From NCBI RefSeq assembly GCF_030812775.1, contig NZ_JAUSTI010000001.1:434001-498000 (forward strand): 64,000 bases of DNA. The letters run 5' to 3'. The notes under the pieces were generated by a model that worked only from the letters and a program-made list of their open reading frames with translations, did no database searches and had not been told where the DNA came from. Made by a program: the position numbers and the translations under genes. The first letter of the stretch is position 1, and every line of letters begins with the position of its first letter. This DNA comes from Paenibacillus tundrae. GTDB lineage: Bacteria > Bacillota > Bacilli > Paenibacillales > Paenibacillaceae. Shown piece after piece: positions 1-8,132 of this stretch.

Positions 1-740
1 CGAAAATTCCACAAATTGAAGTGGAAGGCGGCGGACAGGGAAGATCAGAATACTTTATTGATGTTACCCCTGTACGAAATGCAATCGCTCGTAATATGCG
101 GCAAAGTGTATCGGAAATCCCTCATGCTTGGACCATGATTGAGGTAGACGTTACTAATCTGGTTATGCTGCGTAACAAACTCAAGGATGAGTTCAAGCGC
201 AAAGAAGGCATCAATCTGACGTACTTATCATTCATGATGAAGGGTGTCGTAAATGCAATTAAGGACTACCCGATTATGAACTCTGTTTGGGCCGTCGATA
301 AAATTATTGTGAAACGCGACATTAACCTATCTATGGCTGTGGGTACAGAAGATTCCGTCTTGACGCCTGTAATTAAACATGCAGATCAGCGTAATATCGC
401 AGGTCTGGCTCGTGAGATTGATGACTTGGCACGGAAAACTCGAGAAGGAACGTTGAAGCTTGATCATATGCAAGGTGGAACGTTCACGGTGAACAATACC
501 GGATCGTTTGGTTCAATCCTATCTCAACCGATCATCAATTATCCACAAGCGGCTATTCTGACGTTTGAATCCATTGTGAAGAAACCAGTCGTTATTAACG
601 ATATGATCGCAGTTCGCTCCATGGCGAATCTCTGTCTGTCCCTAGATCATCGTATTCTGGATGGTGTAATCAGTGGGCGATTCTTGCAACGGGTCAAAGA
701 GAATCTTGAAGGTTATAACATGGAGACCAAAGTTTATTAA
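1..740 (+). CDS. 2-oxoacid dehydrogenase E2 component, 3' part (dihydrolipoyl acyltransferase)
   Basis: The reading frame is open from the window edge (first full codon at 3), so the lipoyl and E1/E3-binding domains lie upstream. The visible ~245 residues are the catalytic acyltransferase domain: they open with TPVRNAIARNM, typical of the start of this domain, and end with the LDHRILDG motif (catalytic His and Asp, HxxxDG) 30 residues before the C-terminus. The family transfers acyl groups from lipoyl-lysine to CoA in pyruvate, branched-chain or 2-oxoglutarate dehydrogenase complexes in the cytoplasm. The following lipB gene supplies the lipoyl cofactor. Branched-chain (BkdB-type) is my best guess, but the substrate cannot be fixed from this part alone. 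Confidence 0.9.
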   Translation, partial: KIPQIEVEGGGQGRSEYFIDVTPVRNAIARNMRQSVSEIPHAWTMIEVDVTNLVMLRNKLKDEFKRKEGINLTYLSFMMKGVVNAIKDYPIMNSVWAVDKIIVKRDINLSMAVGTEDSVLTPVIKHADQRNIAGLAREIDDLARKTREGTLKLDHMQGGTFTVNNTGSFGSILSQPIINYPQAAILTFESIVKKPVVINDMIAVRSMANLCLSLDHRILDGVISGRFLQRVKENLEGYNMETKVY

Positions 741-815
741 GTTTTTGTTGATTATGCTGTAACTAAATATTCCGAATAGAAACATCGATGTTAGATGTGA
801 AATGAAGGGTTATGG

Positions 816-848
816 AGAAGTGTATGGCCGTAGGCCGTGCACTTTTCC
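816..848 (+). terminator. hairpin between the E2 gene and lipB
   Basis: GAAGTGTATGGCC pairs with GGCCGTGCACTTTT around a GTA loop, followed by only four T residues. It may be a weak terminator or a processing hairpin. Confidence 0.35.
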
Positions 849-899
849 CGCTGTATATGGTTGGGCGCTCATGAATAAATTGCACATTGAAGGAAAAGG

Positions 900-1619
900 G
901 TGTGGGAGATCATGAACAAGCCTATGGATGTGGCATACATACCAATGCTTGATTATGAAGAGGCTTGGAACCGGCAAAAAGCGATTGTGCAGCAACTTGA
1001 TGAAGGCGTAGGAGTGGAACAACTACTTTTGCTTCAGCATCCACCTACGTATACGATTGGTTCTCAAAATCATCCTGAGCATCTACTTTTAAGTGAGGAG
1101 CAATTACGAGAGCAAGGAATCTCCGTGTTTCAAATTGACCGCGGCGGTGATATTACTTATCATGGCCCTGGTCAGCTTGTGGGTTATCCTTTGCTTGTGC
1201 TCGGACGAGATGAAGATCTCGATTTACATGCCTATCTGCGCAGATTAGAACAGGTCATCATTGATTATTTATCAGATCAAGGCGTTGATGCAGGACGCAA
1301 AGAAGGGTACACAGGAGTCTGGATTGGGGATATGAAGATCGCCGCGATCGGTGTAAAGTTCAATCGTTGTAAGACGAGGAGAGGTTTTGTAACAAGCCAT
1401 GGATTTGCTTTTAATGTTACGTCAGGGATTCAGCATGAAGGATTTCAAGGTATTGTCCCTTGCGGCATTGAGCAATACGGGGTGACCTCACTAGAGGATG
1501 TGACAGGACAAACCTACGAGATACAACGGGTTGCACAAGATATTGTTCCCTATTTCAGCAGGCTGTTCTCCTATGAGATGAATTGGATCTCAGAAAAAGA
1601 AGCCCTTCACCGTCTGTAA
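900..1619 (+). CDS. lipB: lipoyl(octanoyl) transferase LipB
   Basis: Transfers octanoyl from acyl carrier protein to lipoyl domains, the first step of lipoate assembly. It has the family motif RGGDITYHGPGQLVGYP, the catalytic Lys in KIAAIGVKF and the catalytic Cys in GIVPCGI. Length is 239 aa from GTG at 900 (AGGA at 891) or 235 aa from ATG at 912 (GGGAG only 3 nt upstream); the GTG has better spacing, so I use it. B. subtilis makes lipoate with LipM and LipL instead, so a true LipB separates this organism from Bacillus. Position directly after an E2 gene suggests coupled supply of cofactor and apoprotein. Confidence 0.93.
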   Translation: MWEIMNKPMDVAYIPMLDYEEAWNRQKAIVQQLDEGVGVEQLLLLQHPPTYTIGSQNHPEHLLLSEEQLREQGISVFQIDRGGDITYHGPGQLVGYPLLVLGRDEDLDLHAYLRRLEQVIIDYLSDQGVDAGRKEGYTGVWIGDMKIAAIGVKFNRCKTRRGFVTSHGFAFNVTSGIQHEGFQGIVPCGIEQYGVTSLEDVTGQTYEIQRVAQDIVPYFSRLFSYEMNWISEKEALHRL

Positions 1620-1644
1620 TGGAGACAGTTCAAGACTTCATGTT

Positions 1645-1746
1645 TTAACCAAATAATAATGGTTCGAGAGCAATGAATAGGGTGGAGCCAACCATGGCGA
1701 TTAGCATGATGTAGACAATGATGCGAAACCATTTTTTTCTTTGCAT
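1645..1746 (-). CDS. prli42: Prli42-like miniprotein (stressosome-associated)
   Basis: A 33-codon reverse-strand gene fills the gap between lipB and the peptidase. The protein begins MQRKKWFRIIVYIMLIAMVG and ends EPLLFG: a short basic N-terminus followed by one transmembrane helix. A good AAGGAG ribosome site lies 9-10 nt upstream of the ATG. Length and architecture match Prli42 miniproteins of Listeria and Bacillales, which tether the stressosome (RsbR) to the membrane. The assignment rests on resemblance from memory; that a small membrane protein is encoded here is well supported by the start context. Confidence 0.75.
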   Translation of the reverse strand: MQRKKWFRIIVYIMLIAMVGSTLFIALEPLLFG

Positions 1747-1828
1747 GATGAGCGAACTCCTTTCAACCAAGAAATAAAAAACCACAGTAATGTTATTGTA
1801 CCGTATCCACGTAAGGGAGGAAAGTCCT

Positions 1829-2965
1829 ATGATTAATCAAAAGCGTGTCGTAGATCATTTTATGGAACTTGTACAGATTGATAGTGAGACGAAGAACGAA
1901 CATAATATCTCTAAGGTGTTAAAAGAACAGTTCGCGGCTCTTGGTCTCAGCGTATATGAGGACAATACAATGGAGAAAACGGGGCATGGTGCCGGTAATC
2001 TTGTTGTTACATGGGAAGCAGAAGGCGCGCAAGGGGTAACCCCAATGTTTTTCACTTGCCATATGGATACTGTCACACCTGGGCAAGGCATTAAGCCTGA
2101 ACTGGGTGAAGACGGCTGGATTCGCAGTGATGGAACAACGATTCTCGGTGCAGACGATAAGGCCGGCATTGCGGCACTGTTTGAAGCTATTCGCGCGATT
2201 CAGGAGAACAACGTGCCGCATGGCAAGATTCAGTTTGTTATCACAGTTGGCGAAGAGTCAGGACTGGTTGGAGCACGTGCCATGAATCCTGATGATATCC
2301 AAGCTGAGTTCGGATATGCACTCGATTCTAATGGAGCAGTCGGTACGATCTGTGTTGCTGCACCTGCGAGAGCCGAGATTCAAATGAACATTTACGGTAA
2401 GTCTGCACACGCTGGTGTGAATCCGGAAGACGGTATCAGTGCAATTCAGGTAGCTGCCAAAGCGATTGCTGCAATGAAGCTTGGACGTATTGATGATGAG
2501 ACAACCGCGAATATCGGGAAATTCCAAGGCGGTTCTGCCTTGAATGTCGTATGTGATTTTGTTCAGATTGAAGCAGAAGCGCGTAGTATTGTTCAAGAAA
2601 AAGTAGAATTGCAAGTTTCCCAGATGCGTGAAGCGCTGGAGACAACATGTCGCAAATACGGAGCAACAGCTGAATTCCGCAGTGAGATTCTATATCCTGC
2701 CTTTGGATTCCATGATGAGCATGAGGTCGTTCAGCTTGCACAGCGTGCCATTCGCAGTGTAGGCCTTGAGACGAGTACGTTCCCTTCAGGTGGCGGTAGT
2801 GATGCCAACATCTTCAATGGTTTCAATATTCCTACTGCGAACCTCGCCGTAGGATATGAGGATATTCATACGACGAAAGAACGCATTCGTGCGCAGGACA
2901 TCGCGAAATTGTCCGAAATTGTTGTTGCTATTATTCAGGAAACGGCATCGACGAGTACGAAGTAG
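1829..2965 (+). CDS. M20 family metallopeptidase (PepT/YqjE-like)
   Basis: A 378-aa cytoplasmic zinc peptidase. Metal and catalytic motifs are visible in order: HMDTVTPG (His ligand and catalytic Asp), GADDKAGIAA (bridging Asp), GEESGLVGA (general base and Glu ligand), ALDSNG (Asp ligand) and a late His in EDIHTTKE. A dimerisation domain follows the SAHAG segment. ATG at 1829 is chosen because AAGGGAGG ends 8 nt before it; the frame also opens at 1790 without a ribosome site. The family cleaves N-terminal residues from di- or tripeptides, but the substrate is not determined here. A strong terminator follows. Confidence 0.88.
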   Translation: MINQKRVVDHFMELVQIDSETKNEHNISKVLKEQFAALGLSVYEDNTMEKTGHGAGNLVVTWEAEGAQGVTPMFFTCHMDTVTPGQGIKPELGEDGWIRSDGTTILGADDKAGIAALFEAIRAIQENNVPHGKIQFVITVGEESGLVGARAMNPDDIQAEFGYALDSNGAVGTICVAAPARAEIQMNIYGKSAHAGVNPEDGISAIQVAAKAIAAMKLGRIDDETTANIGKFQGGSALNVVCDFVQIEAEARSIVQEKVELQVSQMREALETTCRKYGATAEFRSEILYPAFGFHDEHEVVQLAQRAIRSVGLETSTFPSGGGSDANIFNGFNIPTANLAVGYEDIHTTKERIRAQDIAKLSEIVVAIIQETASTSTK

Positions 2966-3010
2966 GAGAGCCTAGAGGATAAGTTGAAATTGAAGTTGTA
3001 GTTGTAGTGA

Positions 3011-3050
3011 AAAGTCCGAAAACGGTTTGTGTACCGGATTCGGACTTTTT
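3011..3050 (+). terminator. rho-independent terminator, probably bidirectional
   Basis: AAAGTCCGAA pairs with TTCGGACTTT, with an A-run before and a T-run after. It lies between the M20 peptidase and the convergent mciZ gene and can serve both. Confidence 0.85.
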
Positions 3051-3088
3051 GCAAAATCATGTTATATTTCATGAACATGGACTAAAAC

Positions 3089-3223
3089 TTATTTGCGGCC
3101 AGCGAGAAGGTCAGTTAGCTTGGCATCTGGACCCCATTCACGCAACCACTGTCTAAGGATAAGTTGTACTTGTTTTGCTTGTCCCACCAAATGCACGGAT
3201 TGCGGCGTCAGATAACTGTTCAT
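3089..3223 (-). CDS. mciZ: MciZ-like Z-ring inhibitor
   Basis: A 44-aa reverse-strand gene: MNSYLTPQSVHLVGQAKQVQ, then a Leu/Arg/Trp-rich helix (LRQWLREWG), ending LLAGRK. AGGGGGAT sits about 6 nt before the ATG. In B. subtilis the 40-aa MciZ, which binds FtsZ and blocks Z-ring formation in the mother cell during sporulation, is encoded next to nudF; here the gene is also divergent from nudF. Length, VGxA pattern and synteny agree. Sequence identity between such short proteins is low, so gene position is the strongest argument. Confidence 0.75.
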   Translation of the reverse strand: MNSYLTPQSVHLVGQAKQVQLILRQWLREWGPDAKLTDLLAGRK

Positions 3224-3363
3224 TGGTATCCCCCTGATTGATCATAATAGGCTAGCTTGCTCTATACGCTCACCATATGCCCAAAATCGAAGATTTATAC
3301 ATCCATATTGTTATGTGAACTACAGAGGACAAAATTAAAATCAAAGAAGCGGAGTTGACAACC

Positions 3364-3948
3364 ATGAATCCTACGCATTCTAAACAACAAACACATCCAG
3401 CCAATCCTAAATTAGACGAAGAAACAGTATCAACACAGCCCATTTTTGAAGGGAAAGTGATTACACTTCAGGTGGATACGGTGAAGCTGCCCAATGGACA
3501 GACTGCAACCCGAGAGATCGTTCGCCATCCAGGAGCTGTAGCTGTGCTTGCATTGAATGGTGACCGGATGTTGGTCGTAGATCAATACCGGCAAGCTATG
3601 GGACGAACCGAAGTGGAGATTCCAGCAGGTAAGCTTGATCCAGGGGAAGAGCCAGAAGTGGCAGCGGCGCGTGAATTACGTGAAGAGACAGGATATGTGG
3701 CTAAGTCACTTCGTCTTGTGCGTTCTTTCTACACATCGCCTGGATTCGCAGATGAGATCATACATTTGTATATTGCTGAAGAGTTGGAAGCCGGGGATAT
3801 GGCTCTGGATGAGGATGAGTTTCTAGAAGTGAGTGAAATCACGCTGGAAGAGGCCTACGCATTAATGGATCAAAATCGGATCAGTGATGCCAAAACGATG
3901 TTAGCTGTTTACGCATGGGATCTCTATAGAACAACGGGACGGCTGTAA
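3364..3948 (+). CDS. nudF: ADP-ribose pyrophosphatase, NUDIX family
   Basis: A 194-aa NUDIX hydrolase expected to split ADP-ribose into AMP and ribose 5-phosphate. The Nudix box runs from GKLDPGEEP to REETGYV and contains the GX5EX7REUXEEXGU residues that bind Mg2+. ATG at 3364 is preceded by GCGGAG at 9 nt; an in-frame TTG at 3355 lacks a separate site. One nucleotide separates its stop from the next start, so the two genes are almost certainly cotranscribed. Confidence 0.92.
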   Translation: MNPTHSKQQTHPANPKLDEETVSTQPIFEGKVITLQVDTVKLPNGQTATREIVRHPGAVAVLALNGDRMLVVDQYRQAMGRTEVEIPAGKLDPGEEPEVAAARELREETGYVAKSLRLVRSFYTSPGFADEIIHLYIAEELEAGDMALDEDEFLEVSEITLEEAYALMDQNRISDAKTMLAVYAWDLYRTTGRL

Positions 3949-3949
3949 G

Positions 3950-5173
3950 ATGACGAAGTCTCAGCACGACGAACACAATCCATGGGAACCATGTTATGCA
4001 GACCTGCACATTCATATTGGCCGAACCTCCCGTGGTGAAGCTGTAAAGATTAGTGGAAGTCGGGATCTAACGTTTGAGAACATTGCTCGTGAGGCATCAG
4101 ATCGCAAAGGTATCCAGTTACTTGGCGTTATTGACTGTCATTCTCCTGTTGTACAGATGGATATTGAGCAGTTACTGGAGGACGGCACGATGTCTGAGCT
4201 GGAAGGTGGAGGGATCGCTTACCAGGACACCACTATTTTGCTCGGTACAGAGATTGAACTGCGCGAGCCAGGCATGCGGGAATTTCATCTGCTTGCTTAC
4301 TTCCGAGATTTAGCGTCAATGAAGTCTTTTACTGAATTTATGCAGCGATATATGAAAAATGTGAATCTGAGTTCACAGCGTGTATATGTGCCAACACTTG
4401 AAATACAGACGGAAATTAAGGCTCGTGGAGGACTTATTGTGCCTGCGCATGCATTTACCCCACATAAAGGTATCTATGGAAGTACAGCACCACGGATGGC
4501 TGATGTGCTTGATACAAGTCTTATTGATGCTGTTGAACTCGGATTAAGCTCAGACTCTACGATGGCAAGTTATATTCGGGAGCTGGATCACGTTCCTTTT
4601 CTGACGAATTCAGATGCCCATTCACTGGGTAAGATTGGTAGAGAATACAATGAGTTAACACTAGCGACGCCTTCTTTTGATGAATTTCAGATGGCATTGC
4701 AAAACGAGTGTGGCAGAGGCATAACAGCTAACTATGGTTTGAATCCTAGGCTTGGCAAGTATCATCGAACGTATTGTTCAGCATGTGGTCGTATCTTGGA
4801 CGAACAGGCATTATCGGCAGAACGTTGTCCACATTGTGGAAGTACTAAGCTTGTTCAGGGCGTACTTGACCGAATTCTTGCGATAGCTGATCGAGATAAT
4901 CCCGAGGTACCTGACAGTAGACCTGCTTATCATTATCAGGTGCCGTTAGAGTTTATTCCGGGTCTTGGAAAAGCGAAGCTACGTCAATTACTTGAACGAT
5001 TTGGCACAGAGATGAATGTGCTACATCGTACGACCGAAGACGAACTTGCCACTGTTGTTGGCCCTGTAATGGCGTCTATGATCGTTGCAGCAAGGAATGG
5101 TCAGTTAGCTCTGTCATCTGGTGGGGGTGGAACTTATGGTAAAGTTGCTGGGAACGACCGTGTAGATCACTAA
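3950..5173 (+). CDS. EndoQ-type PHP-domain DNA endonuclease (YqxK-like)
   Basis: A 407-aa protein with an N-terminal PHP metal-binding domain (ADLHIHIGR, later VIDCHSP, PAHAFTPH and NSDAHSLG), a zinc ribbon (CSACG ... CPHCG, residues ~275-298) and a C-terminal helix-hairpin-helix segment (IPGLGKAKLRQLLERFG) as in UvrD/UvrC-type DNA-binding tails. This matches the endonuclease Q family, which nicks DNA 5' of deaminated bases such as uracil and hypoxanthine. The B. subtilis homologue YqxK is also beside nudF. It is translationally coupled to nudF with a 1-nt gap. Confidence 0.85.
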   Translation: MTKSQHDEHNPWEPCYADLHIHIGRTSRGEAVKISGSRDLTFENIAREASDRKGIQLLGVIDCHSPVVQMDIEQLLEDGTMSELEGGGIAYQDTTILLGTEIELREPGMREFHLLAYFRDLASMKSFTEFMQRYMKNVNLSSQRVYVPTLEIQTEIKARGGLIVPAHAFTPHKGIYGSTAPRMADVLDTSLIDAVELGLSSDSTMASYIRELDHVPFLTNSDAHSLGKIGREYNELTLATPSFDEFQMALQNECGRGITANYGLNPRLGKYHRTYCSACGRILDEQALSAERCPHCGSTKLVQGVLDRILAIADRDNPEVPDSRPAYHYQVPLEFIPGLGKAKLRQLLERFGTEMNVLHRTTEDELATVVGPVMASMIVAARNGQLALSSGGGGTYGKVAGNDRVDH

Positions 5174-5246
5174 TGAAGCTAAAAAATTTCACAGTAAAAA
5201 ATGAATCAGCCTTCAATTGTATATAACACCTATTCTGGACAAGATG

Positions 5247-5275
5247 TCATACGTTCTCTTTCCGGTTCATAGAAT
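5247..5275 (+). promoter_or_regulatory. candidate SigE promoter of spoIIM
   Basis: TCATACG (5247-5253), a 14-nt spacer, and CATAGAAT (5268-5275), which differs from the SigE -10 consensus at one base. The -35 match is partial. spoIIM is a SigE-dependent gene in B. subtilis. Confidence 0.35.
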
Positions 5276-5335
5276 GACTGTGTGGGTTTCATTCGAAATT
5301 CAGCAGTGTGACAACCGGAAAGGAGACTTGTATCT

Positions 5336-5965
5336 GTGCGATCTTCCACCTTTATATTCAAAGGTCAAACCTCGTTATATGTATTTGTGGCGGTTCTATT
5401 CCTGGTAGGTGTTATCTTTGGGGCGTTGATGGTTAATGCGTTGTCCCTAGAGCAGCGTCAGGATTTGGAAGGATACCTAGGAAACTTTTTCATGACAGTG
5501 CAGCATGGGGGACAGGTTGTAGAGACCGGCACCTACTGGGAAATTGCTATACTGCATCTGAAATGGGTCGGTCTGATCTGGATCCTTGGTTTGTCCGTGA
5601 TAGGACTACCAGGCATACTCGTACTGGATTTTCTAAAAGGTGTGCTGATCGGATTTACTGTCGGATATCTTGTTGGACAATATTCATGGAAAGGGCTGCT
5701 GTTTGCACTCGTTTCCGTTGCTCCGCACAATTTATTCGTCATTCCCGTGCTATTAATATGCAGTGTATCTGCGATAACATTTTCCTTATATATCATTCGG
5801 AATCGGGTTCTGATGCAACGTACTCCCGGTGGTCAAAGACCTTTTGCATCGTATGTATTGTTAACTTTGGCTATGGCAGCACTGCTGCTCGGGGTAGCTT
5901 CTTTTGAAACTTGGGTCACACCCGCGATGATGCGTTGGGTCACGCCAATGTTACTACCTGCGTAG
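5336..5965 (+). CDS. spoIIM: stage II sporulation protein M
   Basis: A 209-aa polytopic membrane protein with about five hydrophobic helices, starting with a single helix after RSSTFIFKGQTSLY. SpoIIM forms the DMP complex with SpoIID and SpoIIP, which remodels septal peptidoglycan during engulfment of the forespore. The GTG start at 5336 has GGAAAGGAG at 9-10 nt. Its position before fur matches B. subtilis. The 160-nt gap upstream carries a possible SigE promoter, in line with mother-cell expression. Confidence 0.9.
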   Translation: MRSSTFIFKGQTSLYVFVAVLFLVGVIFGALMVNALSLEQRQDLEGYLGNFFMTVQHGGQVVETGTYWEIAILHLKWVGLIWILGLSVIGLPGILVLDFLKGVLIGFTVGYLVGQYSWKGLLFALVSVAPHNLFVIPVLLICSVSAITFSLYIIRNRVLMQRTPGGQRPFASYVLLTLAMAALLLGVASFETWVTPAMMRWVTPMLLPA

Positions 5966-5989
5966 GTTCAGGCAGTAAAGTGTAAATTG

Positions 5990-6019
5990 TTGACTTTAAT
6001 TATACACTCCCCCTATAAT
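5990..6019 (+). promoter_or_regulatory. SigA-type promoter of fur
   Basis: TTGACT (5990-5995) and TATAAT (6014-6019) are separated by 18 nt, about 55 nt before the fur start. The AT-rich overlap could host autoregulation, but no clear Fur box was identified. Confidence 0.65.
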
Positions 6020-6073
6020 GAAAGAAGTGGGTTAAGTTGCAGTGTGCAGTGATTTCCTAGGGGGAGGGAGAAA

Positions 6074-6541
6074 ATGGAAGCACGGATCGATAAAATTAAG
6101 CAGCAACTACAGTCCCAAGGATACAAATTAACGCCCCAGCGGGAAGCCACCGTAAGAGTACTTCTTGAGAATGAAGAAGATCATCTGAGCGCAGAAGATG
6201 TATTCATGCTCGTTAAAGAAAAGGCTCCCGAAATCGGTCTGGCAACCGTGTACCGTACCCTCGAACTACTAAGTGAGCTGCATGTTGTAGAGAAAATCAA
6301 CTTCGGCGACGGCGTAGCCCGTTATGATTTGCGCGGAGATACGTCCAAGCATCATCATCATCACTTAATCTGTGTTCAATGTGGCAGTATGGATGAAATA
6401 CGCGAAGACTGGCTTGGGCCGCTTGAAGAGCGACTGGAGCGAGAATTTAACTTTTCGGTGGTAGACCACCGATTGGATTTCCATGGGATTTGTTATCGTT
6501 GCAAAGCAAAAAATGACCAGAAACCCAAAGATGAAGAATAA
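6074..6541 (+). CDS. fur: Fur family metal-responsive repressor
   Basis: A 155-aa regulator with an N-terminal winged helix (YKLTPQREAT ... LATVYRTLELL) and a C-terminal metal and dimer domain carrying the His-rich SKHHHHHLICVQCG and a second CYRC zinc pair. It binds DNA as a dimer when loaded with Fe2+ and represses iron uptake genes. The GGGGGAGGGAG stretch before the ATG is a strong ribosome site. The C-terminus adds a short charged tail (KAKNDQKPKDEE). Synteny spoIIM-fur-yqzK-xerD favours Fur over PerR or Zur. Confidence 0.88.
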   Translation: MEARIDKIKQQLQSQGYKLTPQREATVRVLLENEEDHLSAEDVFMLVKEKAPEIGLATVYRTLELLSELHVVEKINFGDGVARYDLRGDTSKHHHHHLICVQCGSMDEIREDWLGPLEERLEREFNFSVVDHRLDFHGICYRCKAKNDQKPKDEE

Positions 6542-6555
6542 CATAGCATATCTTC

Positions 6556-6592
6556 AAGCTCTCACCGGCGGTTTTGACGGGAGAGCTTTTTT
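6556..6592 (+). terminator. terminator after fur
   Basis: AAGCTCTC pairs with GAGAGCTT, followed by a run of six T. Confidence 0.88.
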
Positions 6593-6750
6593 GGTACCGG
6601 ATCTGATGTGAGCTTTACCCAATGTCATATTCTTGTGTTTGTCCTCATACCTTGTCTGTAGACGCTTCTCTGCCCATGATATGGTGCAGGGAATGAGGTT
6701 CCGGCTTCAGAGAATTGGAGCTAGGATCGAAACTAGGAGGCGGGCAAACG

Positions 6751-6993
6751 ATGATTATATCACTACGGAGAGGGCTCCGTTTTATTCGGTTTATCATCTT
6801 TTTTTCAGCATTAGTTTATTTGTTCTATAATGTTCTGGATCTGTTCAACGGTTGGATCTCACCTGTAGATCAGTATCAGATTCCTTCAGGTAATGCGGTC
6901 AAAGTATTTCAGGAAACGGAGTGGACAGTTCATGGGGAAGGGCGACCTTCGCTTGCCGAACGGCTACGTTTGTTTTACTGGTATGGAGAGTAG
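6751..6993 (+). CDS. YqzK/DUF4227-like small membrane protein
   Basis: An 80-aa protein with basic N-terminus (MIISLRRGLRFIR), one transmembrane helix (FIIFFSALVYLFYNVL) and a soluble tail with conserved-looking YQIPSGNAVKVFQ and a terminal ERLRLFYWYGE. B. subtilis has the small gene yqzK at this place between fur and xerD, and the sequence fits DUF4227 as I recall it. ATG at 6751 is chosen because TAGGAGG precedes it by 10 nt. Function unknown; xerD follows within 70 nt. Confidence 0.75.
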   Translation: MIISLRRGLRFIRFIIFFSALVYLFYNVLDLFNGWISPVDQYQIPSGNAVKVFQETEWTVHGEGRPSLAERLRLFYWYGE

Positions 6994-7060
6994 TTGGAGC
7001 TTCTAGGAATGCAAATACGGTAACAGGCTGCACGCGGGGCAGTTCTGGAGATGAGGAGCG

Positions 7061-7957
7061 TTGTACATGAAACAGACAATACACGCCTATGCCATTTACT
7101 TAGAAGAAGACAAAGGGATGTCAAGCAGCACACTGGAGTCGTATCTTCGCGATGTGGACAAGTTCATCGAATTTGCAGAGAAAGAATATGATATACGTGA
7201 TGCCGGTCAGGTGCGACGTACGCACGTTATTTTATTTGTAGGTAAGTTAAAGCAATCCGGACGCGCTAATGCTACGATTGCTCGGAGTATAGTATCCTTA
7301 CGTTCCTACTTTCATTTTCTAATGCGCAGGGGGGATATCCTTCAAGACCCTACATTTGATGTGGAGGCTCCTAAGGCAGATAAAACCCCACCTCAAGTAT
7401 TAAGCATCGATGAAATTGAGTTGCTACTTAATGCACCGGATACGCGTTCACCCCAAGGAATTCGGGATCGTGCGATGCTGGAATTATTGTATGCCACAGG
7501 TATACGTGTCTCAGAATTGATTGCACTGGATGTCCGAGATGTTCAGCCGAGTATGAAGTTTATTCGTTGCGGCGGGGCAGGGAAAGAACGGATTCTTCCG
7601 ATCGGTGCTCCTGCAGCCCATTGGATCGATGTGTATCTGGATGAGAAACGTAGCCGATTGCTCAAAGCAAGTTCGGACGAGCAGGCACTCTTTGTCAATG
7701 TCTCAGGGAGACGTCTGACACGCCAAGGATTCTGGAAATTACTCAAAAAAGCTGCGGTGGATGCAGGAATCCCGGGCGAAATTACGCCACATACGTTAAG
7801 ACATTCGTTCGCTGCTCACCTTATTGCTAGCGGAGCCGACACAAGAGCCGTTCAGGACATGTTAGGTCATGTTGAACAGCCAGGTCAGCAGTATGGTAAT
7901 CATGGTCGTAAAACGATGAAGGAAATCTACGAAACACATCATCCACGGGCTAAATAG
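7061..7957 (+). CDS. xerD: tyrosine recombinase XerD
   Basis: A 298-aa recombinase that with XerC resolves chromosome dimers at dif. It has an N-terminal SAM-like core-binding domain (residues 1-90) and a catalytic domain with Arg in TGIRVSEL, Lys in AGKERILP, HTLRHSFAAHL and LGH. The catalytic Tyr region is unusual: only 8 residues separate LGH from Tyr (LGHVEQPGQQYG) where the family has 9 (for example STTQIY), and the normally conserved STTQ is missing. The rest, including the terminal KEIYETHHPRAK, is ordinary. Start could be ATG 7061 or 7067. B. subtilis has drm between xerD and pupG; it is absent here. Confidence 0.88.
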   Translation: MYMKQTIHAYAIYLEEDKGMSSSTLESYLRDVDKFIEFAEKEYDIRDAGQVRRTHVILFVGKLKQSGRANATIARSIVSLRSYFHFLMRRGDILQDPTFDVEAPKADKTPPQVLSIDEIELLLNAPDTRSPQGIRDRAMLELLYATGIRVSELIALDVRDVQPSMKFIRCGGAGKERILPIGAPAAHWIDVYLDEKRSRLLKASSDEQALFVNVSGRRLTRQGFWKLLKKAAVDAGIPGEITPHTLRHSFAAHLIASGADTRAVQDMLGHVEQPGQQYGNHGRKTMKEIYETHHPRAK

Positions 7958-8132
7958 GTTGGACGTGAAATGTTTTTGCAAAAAAATGCAGAACATGTTG
8001 CCTATTTAGGATAGAATAAATTGAATACACTAAACGCCGTATACATAAGCATATGCTTCCGTCTAGTGGGACTAGCCTGGAGCTGATCTGCATACATGAA
8101 CGGATCGTTTCAACTCAAGGAGGAACATCGTA

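Noticed and set aside
7870..7925. Local compensated frameshift in xerD as the cause of the altered tyrosine loop
   Set aside because: Translation of the same bases in the other two frames does not give STTQxY and soon meets a stop, so a plain frameshift pair does not explain it.
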